This document shows positions 53,557 to 61,889 of a DNA stretch of 64,000 bases, piece after piece. The stretch lies in contig NZ_JSEP01000007.1 in assembly GCF_001624695.1 (NCBI RefSeq), forward strand, positions 223,330-287,329. The letters run 5' to 3'. The notes under the pieces are model-generated. The model made no database searches, was not told the origin of the DNA, and saw nothing but the letters and a program-made list of their open reading frames with translations. Numbering within the stretch: the stretch's first letter is position 1; each line of letters begins with the position of its first letter. The DNA comes from Labrenzia sp. OB1 (lineage in GTDB: Bacteria; Pseudomonadota; Alphaproteobacteria; Rhizobiales; Stappiaceae). Position numbers and translations under genes: made by a program.

Positions 53557-54222
53557 TTGGTGTCACATGTGAGCCGCCGCAGCTTGATTGCCGGCATCCC
53601 GCTGCTGCTTCTGGCCGCCTGTGAGGGCCGCAACAGACCGCCGATCTCGGCCGGGCTGACGACGCTGGCGGATGGAACGCCGGATTACGCAACGGCCTAT
53701 GCGCCGATCACCGACGGCGGCTTTTCGCTGCCGGCCATCCAGTATCAGAAGTTCGATCCCAAATATCTGCGCCAGGTGGTGTTTTATCCCTCTCGGCATC
53801 CGGCCGGGACGATCATCGTCAATCCACAGCAGAAGTTCCTCTATTTGATCCAACCCGGAGGCCGGGCGATCCGCTACGGCATCGGCGTCGGACGGGCCGG
53901 GTTTTCCTGGAACGGCGAAGCGGAAATCCGGTTCAAGCGGGAATGGCCGAAGTGGTTTCCGCCCGACGAGATGATCGAACGCGACCCGAGCCTTGCCAAA
54001 TACGATGACGGCCAGGAGGGCGGCCCAAGCAATCCGATCGGCGCCCGGGGGCTGTATCTGTGGCAGGGAAACAAGGACACGCTGTACCGGATCCACAGCA
54101 CCAACCAGCCCTCCAGCATCGGCACCAACGCCTCCAGCGGCTGCATCCGCATGTGGCACCAGGACGTCATCGACCTTTATGACCGCGTCGATATCGGTGC
54201 GACGGTGATCGTGCTCGGGTAG
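53557..54222 (+). CDS. L,D-transpeptidase (YkuD), lipoprotein
   Basis: A 221-residue YkuD protein. The N-terminus SRRSLIAGIPLLLLAACEG has a lipobox (LAAC) with a Tat-like SRRS start. The catalytic domain has TIIVNPQQKFLYLIQPGGRAIRYGIGVGR and the active-site HSTNQPSSIGTNASSGCIRM with His, Ser and catalytic Cys. It crosslinks peptidoglycan or attaches lipoproteins. The start is TTG 53557 or GTG 53560 (AAAGGA upstream); no ATG fits. Confidence 0.9.
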   Translation: MVSHVSRRSLIAGIPLLLLAACEGRNRPPISAGLTTLADGTPDYATAYAPITDGGFSLPAIQYQKFDPKYLRQVVFYPSRHPAGTIIVNPQQKFLYLIQPGGRAIRYGIGVGRAGFSWNGEAEIRFKREWPKWFPPDEMIERDPSLAKYDDGQEGGPSNPIGARGLYLWQGNKDTLYRIHSTNQPSSIGTNASSGCIRMWHQDVIDLYDRVDIGATVIVLG

Positions 54223-54261
54223 ACGTTTTTCTGTTGACCGCGGACTCCCTCCTCGCGCTGT

Positions 54262-54323
54262 CCCGGACTTGATCCGGGACCTTGTCCACACCCGGCCCAC
54301 GCAGGCCCCGGATCAAGTCCGGG
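54262..54323. repeat. REP-like palindromic repeat
   Basis: CCCGGACTTGATCCGGG (54262-54278) and its inverse CCCGGATCAAGTCCGGG (54307-54323) form a 17-bp perfect inverted pair with a 28-base spacer. Palindromes of this kind are abundant between genes in alphaproteobacterial genomes. Confidence 0.75.
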
Positions 54324-54400
54324 GCGGCGGAGAGCAAGGCTTCGGCAGAGCGGTTTGCTGCCACCCCACCGGAAGAATGCGCCGGATTCCTCCCATCCCA

Positions 54401-54564
54401 GCCTTCGAGCCTTCGAGCCTTCGAGCCTTCGAGCCTTCGAGCCTTCGAGCCTTCGAGCCTTCGAGCCTTCGAGCCTTCGAGCCTTCGAGCCTTCGAGCCT
54501 TCGAGCCTTCGAGCCTTCGAGCCTTCGAGCCTTCGAGCCTTCGAGCCTTCGAGCCTTCGAGCCT
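54401..54564. repeat. Octanucleotide tandem repeat, 20.5 copies
   Basis: The 8-base unit GCCTTCGA is repeated without any interruption over 164 bases. Because 8 is not a multiple of 3, all frames cycle through the same eight-residue pattern and no stop occurs on either strand, producing spurious reading frames. Copy number is likely to vary between strains. Confidence 0.95.
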
Positions 54565-54612
54565 AACAACTCCCATTGCCACACCGCGTCAATTGGGTTA
54601 AATCCTCATTTG

Positions 54613-54628
54613 TAATGTTATAACATTA
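54613..54628. promoter_or_regulatory. Zur box upstream of zinT
   Basis: TAATGTTATAACATTA is a perfect 16-base palindrome with the GTTATAAC core of proteobacterial Zur sites. It lies 53 bases before the zinT start codon, so zinT should be repressed by Zur when zinc is plentiful. Confidence 0.85.
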
Positions 54629-54680
54629 TGCTTCTTCGACGCGAAGTGTTCTCCCAAACACCCTGGAAAGGTTCACAACC

Positions 54681-55337
54681 ATGCGAATGCTGATCGGCAT
54701 GCTGGCTCTCACGCTGGCGATCGGAACGATGCTGCCCGCAACGGCGCAGACCCAGAAAAGCCCCTAGGCAGACGAAACCGCGGCCCACGATCACAGCCAC
54801 GACAAGGAGGTTTACAAAGGCTACTTCGAGGATAAGCAGATCCAGCCCCGCGAGTTGTCCGACTGGGAGGGCGATTGGCAGTCCGTCTACCCCTACCTGC
54901 AAGACGGCACCCTGGATCCGGTCATGCAGCACAAGGCGGAGCATGGCGGCAAGACCGCGCAGGAATACCGCGCCTATTACGAGACCGGCTACCGGACCGA
55001 CGTCAACCGTATCGTCATCGACGGCAATGAAGTCACCTACCACAAGAGCGGCGAAAGCGTTGCGGGACAATACGCATCCGACGGTTTCGAGATCCTGACC
55101 TACAAGAAGGGCAACCGCGGGGTGCGTTTCATCTTCCGCAAGACCGGCGGCGACGAGGCCGCTCCGGACTTCATCCAGTTCAGCGATCACCGTATCGCCC
55201 CGGCAAGGGCCGAACACTACCACCTTTACTGGGGTGACGACCGCGCCGCCCTGCTGGAAGAGGTCACAAACTGGCCGACCTATTATCCCGCCGCGCTCAG
55301 CGGGCAGCAGATCATCGACGAGATGACGGCTCACTGA
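54681..55337 (+). pseudogene. zinT: zinT (YodA) periplasmic zinc-binding protein with in-frame amber codon
   Basis: The frame starts at ATG 54681 with GGAAAGG upstream and gives a signal peptide (MRMLIGMLALTLAIGTMLPATAQ). After KSP codon 29 is TAG (54765-54767), and the same frame then runs open to 55337 as a full ZinT protein: histidine-rich HDHSHDK, LSDWEGDWQSVYPYL, YRAYYETGYRTDV, DFIQFSDHRIAPARAEHYHLYWGDD and NWPTYYPAALSGQQIIDEM. ZinT binds zinc or cadmium and delivers it to ZnuABC. All ZinT landmarks after the stop are intact, so the lesion is recent, suppressed, or a sequence error. Confidence 0.9.
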
Positions 55338-55464
55338 TCGAAAACCATCCGGTGCGCCGATGGCGCACCGGTCCCGGACTCTCCTTGAGCAACATCAACG
55401 CCCCTGCGCGCTCCGCCGATTATGCTTCCTGACGACTTTTTCCAGAACGCAAGGAGTTTCGAGC

Positions 55465-55821
55465 ATGGCCATTTCAGACTGGACCGCATTCGTAGACCAG
55501 ACCGACGCCCGCATGGCGGAAGTGCGCAAGGGAGCGCCGGATCTCGCCAAGGGCTTCGGCGCGCTGGCGGCGGCGGCAACGAAACCGGGAGTGCTCGACG
55601 CCAAGACAAAGGAGCTGATCGCGCTCGCCATCGGCATCACCGCGCGCTGCGACGGATGTCTGGCCTATCACGCCCGCGCCGCCGCCCGGCACGGCGCCAG
55701 CCGTGAGGAGATCCTCGAGGTGATCGGTGTCTCGATCTATATGGGCGGCGGCCCGTCGATGATTTACGGCGCCGAAGCGCTGGCCGCTTTCGACGGGCTT
55801 GCGGCGGTGACCGGCGGCTGA
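55465..55821 (+). CDS. Carboxymuconolactone decarboxylase (CMD) family protein, AhpD-like
   Basis: A 118-residue CMD-domain protein with the AhpD-type redox motif CDGCLAYH (cysteines near 72 and 75 plus the conserved His), preceded by LDAKTKELIALAIGITAR. The family handles peroxide or thiol redox chemistry; decarboxylase members lack the two cysteines. AAGGAG precedes the ATG. Confidence 0.9.
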   Translation: MAISDWTAFVDQTDARMAEVRKGAPDLAKGFGALAAAATKPGVLDAKTKELIALAIGITARCDGCLAYHARAAARHGASREEILEVIGVSIYMGGGPSMIYGAEALAAFDGLAAVTGG

Positions 55822-56090
55822 CATTGCGGGCCGAACTCTGAAGTCGCCCGGATCTGTTTATCCCGCGTGGCGTCGGTGATCAGCGACTGCGCCTCGCGCG
55901 GCGGCTTGCATCGCCGTTCGAAAACATGCTGCTGCGCACCAGCCCGCGATGACAGCAGCAGGACTGCCAGGACGCCACCACTCCGCACGAAGGAAGAATA
56001 CCGGTTCCCGGCGCAGCAAGTGCTCGGATGTGTTCAGACCGCTGATCTCCTCATTCGGCGTCCGGCAAGAAACAGTCTTTGCGTCGCTCC
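55822..56090. other. Intergenic region
   Basis: 269 bases between convergent CMD and LacI-family genes. Frames here overlap on several strands without family signatures; I see no supported gene. Confidence 0.5.
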
Positions 56091-57113
56091 TCAGGACAGT
56101 TTCCGCGTCGTTCCGCGCTCGACCAGCGTCACGCCGCAGGTGCGGATCTGCGGTGGTGTGTCCGGTTCTTCCAGGCGCTGCATCAGAATATCCAGCGTCG
56201 CCTCGCACAGGTCCCGGCGGCTCTGGAAGACGGTAGTCAGATCGTAGGCCTTCCAGGAAGCCTGCGGAATATTGTCGTAGCCGATCATCTGAATATCCTC
56301 CGGGACCCTCAGTCCGTGCTCATGGCGCAGACCGTCGAGCACACCGAGGGCGAGGTAGTCGGCGGTGCAAAAAATGCCGTCGATGCCGCCGCGCACGCGG
56401 TGCACGGCGGCGGATGCGCCTAGCCCGCCCTCATAGGACTGGGTGCCGCAGGCAATCCGGGTCACGGAAACGCCTCTGGCTTTCCCCGCCTCTTCGAAAG
56501 CCAGCACCCGGCCCTTGATCGAATAGGAGGAATGTTCCGGGGTGACGACGGCAAGTCTCTCGCAGCCGCACTCCAGAAGGTGCTCCAGCGCCATTCGGCC
56601 GCCGGCATCGAAATCGGTCACCACCCTGTCGACCGGCGCGCCCGGATCGCGCTTGTTGACCACCACCAGCGGAACCCCGTTCTGAAGGCATTCCCGGCAG
56701 ATTTCCTCAGAAGGCGTGTCGGACGTGACGATGACGCCGGCAACGCTGTATTGCAGCAGCGAACCGATCAGCTCCGCGACATCGGTGGAAGGTTCGCCCC
56801 TGAGCAGGATGGGCCGGAAACCGAGCTCCAGCAGACCTTGTGTCAGAAGATCGATCTGTTCGGCGCGAAACGGATTGTCCAGATCGGCGGCGACAACGCC
56901 AACGAGGTCGGACTTCTGCTTGTGCAGCGACCTGGCCAGAACGTTGACCCGGTAGCCGAGCTGGCGGGCCGCCGCCATTACCTTGTCGCGGGTTTCCTTC
57001 GAAACGCTGGCGCCATCGGTGAATGTGCGCGAAACGGCGGAGCGCGACACACCGGCCAACCGGGCGACGTCGAAGGAATTGATCTGTTTCCTAGGCCCTG
57101 AGGCGTCTGACAT
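56091..57113 (-). CDS. LacI family transcriptional regulator
   Basis: A 340-residue LacI regulator: N-terminal helix-turn-helix and hinge (NSFDVARLAGVSRSAVSRTF, then VSKETRDKVMAAARQLGYRVNVLARSL) and a periplasmic-binding-like effector domain with VGVVAADLDNPFRAEQID and LGVLDGLRHEHGLRVPEDIQMIGYDN. The ATG at 57113 has GGA about eight bases upstream. It overlaps the GDPD gene by 23 bases as last gene of the ABC operon. Its likely operator is the perfect palindrome before the binding-protein gene. Confidence 0.9.
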   Translation of the reverse strand: MSDASGPRKQINSFDVARLAGVSRSAVSRTFTDGASVSKETRDKVMAAARQLGYRVNVLARSLHKQKSDLVGVVAADLDNPFRAEQIDLLTQGLLELGFRPILLRGEPSTDVAELIGSLLQYSVAGVIVTSDTPSEEICRECLQNGVPLVVVNKRDPGAPVDRVVTDFDAGGRMALEHLLECGCERLAVVTPEHSSYSIKGRVLAFEEAGKARGVSVTRIACGTQSYEGGLGASAAVHRVRGGIDGIFCTADYLALGVLDGLRHEHGLRVPEDIQMIGYDNIPQASWKAYDLTTVFQSRRDLCEATLDILMQRLEEPDTPPQIRTCGVTLVERGTTRKLS

Positions 57114-58596
57114 CCATTCTTCCGTCATTTTCCTTGCCGGCAAGCAGGCGCGCCAACAGGAAAGGTTCGTTCACGTTGACAAGATCCGGGTCGAGCGCGA
57201 GCAGGCGCTCCATCTCGATGGGATCGCTGCCCATATAGGCCACCATGGCCTTCTTTCCGGCCTTGCGCACTGTTTCAAGATCCGAGCTGTTGGCATTTCC
57301 CCGGTTGAATTCGATGATATCGGCATCGAAGGCGGCAAGACAGGCGTCGAGGGTTTGAAAATCCTCCGGCCGGGCCATCAATCTGGCCTCGGGAAAACTC
57401 TTCCTGATCTGCTGCAGCCAGTCCTCATTGGCGGACCAGAAAAACACATCCTCGGCCGCCATCCGATCCAGAACCATACGCGCAGTCTTCACGGGATCGG
57501 CCTGCTTGAGCTCGACATAGAGCTTGCCACCTGCCGCAAAAGCCAGGTTGAGGATCTCGGCAAGCCGGGGCACCCGCTCATTCCTGTAAAACGGATCGAA
57601 CCAGATTCCGGCGTCAAGGGGCGTCAGTTGCGCAAGCGTTTTTCCGGCAAGGTCACCCGCGCCGGACGTCGTGCGCTGCAAAAGCGGGTCGTGATGAACC
57701 ACCGGTTCACCGTCCGACGTTTCCCGGACGTCGATTTCGACAAAGTCGAAACCGGCGGCCCAGGCGGCCCGCGCCGCACTTCTTGTATTTTCAGGGGCGA
57801 TGCCGCAGGCGCCGCGATGGCAGACGATCTCCGGGCGCCGCCGGCCTTCGGATTTATACCGCGTGACCATTTCCGGCTGGTCAGAGCAGATACCCAGGAT
57901 GGGCATCTTCACCAGCGCCTCGACGACATCGACGCGCTCCTCATGCCAGGTGACCACCGGAAGGCCCCGTTCGCGAGCCCTGGTGAAAAAGGCATCGTCC
58001 AGCAACCTGTCCGGCCGGTCCCCCGCCCGTTCCCAGCAGGGATGCACAATCTGCGCCCCGCATGCGTCCGCGATCGCAAAAGGGTCCCTGCCGAGCCCGA
58101 CAAGGATGGACACCGGATAGGCACAGCCGGCGGTGAGCAGTTCGGCGCAATAGTCCGGCGTGTTCGCTCCGACGATCGCCCGCGCGATGCGGTTGTCCAG
58201 AAGGATATCGACGGCGCGCGAGGCGGCCTCCCCCTCCTTGGCGTCCAGATAGATGCCCGCGCCCGACCGCGCCGCCAGGGCGGCGATATCCGCAAACAGC
58301 GGGGCGGGGCGTCCGGCGGCCGCCGTCAGCTCCACCAGGGCTTCGGCGGTTACATCGCCTATGCGCAGGTCCCTGCCGCACATGTTTTTCAGGTCAGCAT
58401 CATGAAAGGCCACCGGTACGCCGTCGGCCGTCAGCCGGACATCGACCTCCCACATGTCGGCGCCGAGTTCCTGCGCCACTTCAAAGGCACGCAGCGTGTT
58501 TTCGAACGCATAGGCGCTCGCGCCGCGATGGGCGATTGCCAACGGCGGGCGGTGCGCGTCGTGAATCCAGGTCCCGTCCGGGCGAAACTGCGTCAT
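57091..58596 (-). CDS. Double-domain glycerophosphodiester phosphodiesterase
   Basis: A 501-residue protein with two consecutive GDPD domains. Domain 1 (about 18-250): LAIAHRGASAYAFENTLRAFEVAQELGADMWEVDVRLTADGVPVAFHD. Domain 2 (about 255-490): IVCHRGACGIAPENTRSAARAAWAAGFDFVEIDVRETSDGEPVVHHD. Each has the HRG, ENT and E-x-D metal and catalytic residues, so both may be active. No signal peptide, hence cytoplasmic. It would cleave an imported glycerophosphodiester to glycerol-3-phosphate and an alcohol. Single-domain forms are usual; the fused form is unusual. Confidence 0.88.
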   Translation of the reverse strand: MTQFRPDGTWIHDAHRPPLAIAHRGASAYAFENTLRAFEVAQELGADMWEVDVRLTADGVPVAFHDADLKNMCGRDLRIGDVTAEALVELTAAAGRPAPLFADIAALAARSGAGIYLDAKEGEAASRAVDILLDNRIARAIVGANTPDYCAELLTAGCAYPVSILVGLGRDPFAIADACGAQIVHPCWERAGDRPDRLLDDAFFTRARERGLPVVTWHEERVDVVEALVKMPILGICSDQPEMVTRYKSEGRRRPEIVCHRGACGIAPENTRSAARAAWAAGFDFVEIDVRETSDGEPVVHHDPLLQRTTSGAGDLAGKTLAQLTPLDAGIWFDPFYRNERVPRLAEILNLAFAAGGKLYVELKQADPVKTARMVLDRMAAEDVFFWSANEDWLQQIRKSFPEARLMARPEDFQTLDACLAAFDADIIEFNRGNANSSDLETVRKAGKKAMVAYMGSDPIEMERLLALDPDLVNVNEPFLLARLLAGKENDGRMDVRRLRA

Positions 58597-58606
58597 GATG
58601 ATGCCC

Positions 58607-59665
58607 TCAAAGCCGGTTGCCGTCTGGACCGAAGGCCAGGACCCTGTCCTGCTCAATCCCCCAGGAGACTTCCTGACCCAGTCTGAATCCGGCGTTCTGG
58701 GACTGAATGGAGCGCAGAACGGCACCGTTTTCCAGCATCACATCGTATAGCTCCTCCCGGCCCTGGGTTTCGACAAAGCTGACCTTGCCCGGGACCTTGA
58801 GCGGGTTACCCGGCTGGAAGAATTCCGGCCGGACGCCGAAGCGCATCGGCGCGCCCTCGCCGGGAATTTCAATCCCGGAAGGCACCGGCAGGGTGACCTG
58901 TGAATTCGCCAGCCTGAACTCCCCATCGGCCACGGTTCCGTCCAGAAAGGCGATTGGCGGATTGCCGAGGAACCCGGCGACAAAGTCGGACGAGGGATTT
59001 TCGTACATGTCTTTCGGCGTGGACAGCTGCACGATCTGTCCCTTGTCCATGAGGGCGATGCGGTCGCACATGGACATGGCCTCCACCTGGTCATGGGTCA
59101 CCAGCACGGCGGTGATGCCGGTGGCAAGCTGGATGCGCCGGATTTCGGAGCGCATCTCCAGGCGCAGCTTGGCATCAAGGTTCGCCAGCGGCTCGTCCAG
59201 AAGCAGAATGTCCGGCTTGCGGATCAGCGCCCTGGCCAGGGCGACCCGTTGCTGCTGACCGCCGGAAAGCTGCATCGGGCGCCGCTGCAGCAATTCACCG
59301 ATATGCACCAGACCGGCGATCTCCTGCACTTTCCGGTCGACCTCGGCCTTGCTCTCCTTGCGCACCTTCAACGGGAAGGCGATGTTCTCGTAGACGTTCA
59401 TGTGCGGATAAAGCGCGTAGTTCTGGAACACCACGCCGACATTGCGTTTCTGCGAGGAGACTTCCGTGACATCGGTATCGCCGAACATCAGACGGCCGGC
59501 GTTCATCCGGTGAATGCCGCAGATGGCGAACAGCGTCGTCGACTTGCCGCAGCCAGACGGCCCCAGCAGGGCGAGCATTTCGCCATCCCCGATTTCCAGC
59601 GACATGTCCTCGATGACAGTGGTGTCGCCGAAGGATTTGGTGAAGTTTTCGATTGAAATTCGCAT
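58607..59665 (-). CDS. ABC transporter ATP-binding protein (UgpC/MalK type)
   Basis: A 352-residue ATPase: Walker [11 protein letters not shown]-loop FQNYALYPHMNVYENI, signature [19 protein letters not shown], Walker B ILLLDEPLANLD and a C-terminal TOBE domain (APMRFGVRPEFF). Start MRISIENFTKSFGD shares one base with the upstream stop (TGATG). Confidence 0.93.
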   Translation of the reverse strand: MRISIENFTKSFGDTTVIEDMSLEIGDGEMLALLGPSGCGKSTTLFAICGIHRMNAGRLMFGDTDVTEVSSQKRNVGVVFQNYALYPHMNVYENIAFPLKVRKESKAEVDRKVQEIAGLVHIGELLQRRPMQLSGGQQQRVALARALIRKPDILLLDEPLANLDAKLRLEMRSEIRRIQLATGITAVLVTHDQVEAMSMCDRIALMDKGQIVQLSTPKDMYENPSSDFVAGFLGNPPIAFLDGTVADGEFRLANSQVTLPVPSGIEIPGEGAPMRFGVRPEFFQPGNPLKVPGKVSFVETQGREELYDVMLENGAVLRSIQSQNAGFRLGQEVSWGIEQDRVLAFGPDGNRL

Positions 59666-60495
59666 CAGCCCTTCGTGCCTCCGCCATAAATGTTCATGAG
59701 TTGCTTGTTGAAGATCAGGTAGATGATGATCACCGGCAGCGCGTAGAAGACGCCGACGGACTTGAACATGTTGAAGTCCGGTTTCATGTCGTCGAAGATC
59801 AGGTTCGAGAGATAGGTGGACAGCACCTGCGCGCTGCCGCTCGGGGCAAGCACCTGGGGCAGAATGAACTCGCTCCAGGCGGACAGGAACACGAACACGG
59901 AAAGGGCCGCCACACCTGGCTGGACCTGCGGCAGCACCAGCTTCCACCACACGGTGAAGCGGCTGGCGCCGTCCTGCAGGCCGGCCATCTCTATTTCCCA
60001 GGGCACGTTGTCGAAAAAGCCCTTCATGATCCAGATGCCGAGCGGCAATTCCAGCGCGGCCTTGACCAGAATGACGCCGATCAGCGTGTTATAAAGACCG
60101 ATCATCTGCAGGATCAGGAAGATCGAGATGATCAGCGTGATGGTCGGAAAGGCGTGCAGCGTCAGGATACCGCCCAAAAAGAAGCGCTTGAACGGCAGGT
60201 TGAGACGCGACAGCGCATAGCCGGCGGTGACGGAGGCCGACACATTTATCAGCGTCGTGCAGGTGGCGAAAATGAAGGTGTTGAGGGTCACCGTCCAGAT
60301 ACTGACACGGCCTGTCTCCGGTTCCTCCCACAGGAAGCGCCAATGGTGAAGCGTGAACCGGTCCGGGATCAGCGATCCGGCGGTCGTATCCGTGACCGTG
60401 TCGACAAACAGGTACACATACATGATCACCAGCGGCATCGAGATCACGGTCAGGATCAGGTACAGGGGCCAGGAACGGAAATTCGAGGACGTCAT
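59665..60495 (-). CDS. ABC transporter permease (MalG/UgpE type)
   Basis: A 276-residue six-helix permease beginning MTSSNFRSWPLYLILTVISM. The EAA loop is WEIEMAGLQDGASRFTVWWKLVLPQVQPG. The frame is open further upstream but that part is an out-of-frame reading of the next gene, so start 60495 is used. Confidence 0.92.
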   Translation of the reverse strand: MTSSNFRSWPLYLILTVISMPLVIMYVYLFVDTVTDTTAGSLIPDRFTLHHWRFLWEEPETGRVSIWTVTLNTFIFATCTTLINVSASVTAGYALSRLNLPFKRFFLGGILTLHAFPTITLIISIFLILQMIGLYNTLIGVILVKAALELPLGIWIMKGFFDNVPWEIEMAGLQDGASRFTVWWKLVLPQVQPGVAALSVFVFLSAWSEFILPQVLAPSGSAQVLSTYLSNLIFDDMKPDFNMFKSVGVFYALPVIIIYLIFNKQLMNIYGGGTKG

Positions 60496-60506
60496 GGCGG
60501 CCCTCC

Positions 60507-61811
60507 TCACTGTTCGATCCGTGGCTTGGCCACGAGATCGTTGAAGTTGAAAATGCGCAGGTAGACGAGCGATGCCAGAATGCCGACGATCACCAGCATC
60601 AGCGCCATGGCGGCACCCAGGCCGTACTGAAGATTGCCCGCGTAATTGTCGAGCGCGGTATGAAACGCCATCAGCGACCAGACTTCCGTCGCGCCGCCGG
60701 GTCCGCCGTCGGTGGACAGCAGGATGTATTCGAAACTCGTCAGCAGCGAGAGGGTCGAATAGGCGCAGATGAACATGATCGGCCAGCGCAACTGCGGCAG
60801 GATGATGTAGCAGATCTGCTGCCAGCGCGACGCGCCATCGACCTCGCTGGCGTGGAGCATCGATTGCGGGATGGACTTGATCGCACTGCCGAACAGGATC
60901 ATGCCGAGCGAAGCACCGACAATGCCGTTGATCAGCACGATGAACACCCAGGCGTTGACGCCGGTGTCCAGCATCCAGTTTCTCGGCGGCACGCCGAAAT
61001 TGGCGAACAGGGAGGACAGAAACCCCGTGTCCCAGGCAAGCCACTTCCACATGAGCACGAAAATCACGTTTGGCAGGATGCGCGGCAGAAACCAGATGGC
61101 GCGGAAACTGGTCGCCGAGGAGGACGGCAGATAGAAGGTTGTGATCGCCAGAAACAGGCCCAAACCGACGGAGGCCGCGAGCGTCAGCACCACATACAAC
61201 ACGGTGTTGCCTGCAACGCGCCAGACGTAGGGGATCTGCGCCATCAGCGCGAAGTTGTCGGATGTCCAAGTCCAGCCTGTATAGATGGTTTTTGTCAGCA
61301 GCTCCTGCTGATCCGGGGTCATCTCGATTCCGTTATCCGTAACCGCGCCCACAAGTCCGCCAGCCGTTTCGAAACGGATGTTGAGGACGGAGCGCTTGAA
61401 GAGGTTCGCGGCTTTCTTGATGTCGCGTGTCGATCTCGGCCGGGATTTCAGCTTGCGGAAGGCCCGTTCCAGATCGCGGCGGCTGGAAAACCGCTCACCG
61501 AGCATCTGCGAGCCCACCTCGTTGGCAAATTGCTCGCCATAGGCGGCGGCCGCCGCGGTGATGCCGGCATCGTCAACGACGAAGGATTCCTTGCCGAGCG
61601 TTTCGACGAAGCTCTCCTGCGCCCCCGCATCGGCCAGCTTTCTCAGCGATGCCGCGTTGATTTCATACGCGCCGCCGCTGATGCCGGTCGCCGTACTCAT
61701 GTTTGTGAAGGAGAACATCACGGTCAGAAGGACCGGGATCAGGAAAAGCATAAGAATGATCGCAAGGGCCGGCGAAAGAAAGCCGAGGCCCAGCAGATGT
61801 GCGCGCCGCAT
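60507..61811 (-). CDS. ABC transporter permease (MalF/UgpA type) with a large loop insertion
   Basis: A 434-residue permease, much longer than the usual 290-310. The first helix (about residues 5-35, LGFLSPALAIILMLFLIPVLLTVMFSF) is followed by a hydrophilic insertion of roughly 150 residues before the conserved WRVAGNTVLYVVL segment. The EAA loop is HASEVDGASRWQQICYIILPQLRWP. E. coli MalF also has a large periplasmic P2 loop that touches the binding protein, though between helices 3 and 4. Confidence 0.9.
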   Translation of the reverse strand: MRRAHLLGLGFLSPALAIILMLFLIPVLLTVMFSFTNMSTATGISGGAYEINAASLRKLADAGAQESFVETLGKESFVVDDAGITAAAAAYGEQFANEVGSQMLGERFSSRRDLERAFRKLKSRPRSTRDIKKAANLFKRSVLNIRFETAGGLVGAVTDNGIEMTPDQQELLTKTIYTGWTWTSDNFALMAQIPYVWRVAGNTVLYVVLTLAASVGLGLFLAITTFYLPSSSATSFRAIWFLPRILPNVIFVLMWKWLAWDTGFLSSLFANFGVPPRNWMLDTGVNAWVFIVLINGIVGASLGMILFGSAIKSIPQSMLHASEVDGASRWQQICYIILPQLRWPIMFICAYSTLSLLTSFEYILLSTDGGPGGATEVWSLMAFHTALDNYAGNLQYGLGAAMALMLVIVGILASLVYLRIFNFNDLVAKPRIEQ

Positions 61812-61889
61812 AAGGAAACTCCTGAAGCTCCCGGGCGGCGGAGCGCATGACGCCGCCACCCGGTTTCCGGTGTCAGATCGAACGTCTGA

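Noticed and set aside
54401..54564. CRISPR array
   Set aside because: The repeat unit is 8 bases with no spacers.
54177..54615. Several reading frames on both strands across the octanucleotide repeat
   Set aside because: They exist only because the repeat has no stop codon in any frame; their translations are a repeated eight-residue pattern.
55764..55988. Minus-strand frame with a signal-peptide-like start
   Set aside because: It overlaps the end of the CMD gene, has no clear ribosome site and no recognisable family.
56983..58686. Long plus-strand reading frame antisense to the GDPD gene
   Set aside because: It has no family features and its length follows from the high GC of the third codon positions of the real minus-strand gene.
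60496..61269. Upstream extension of the MalG-type permease frame to 534 residues
   Set aside because: The extension is an out-of-frame reading of the MalF-type gene; the family N-terminus begins at 60495.
60660..61850. Long plus-strand frame antisense to the MalF-type permease
   Set aside because: Low-complexity charged translation, no ribosome site, complete overlap with a well-supported permease.
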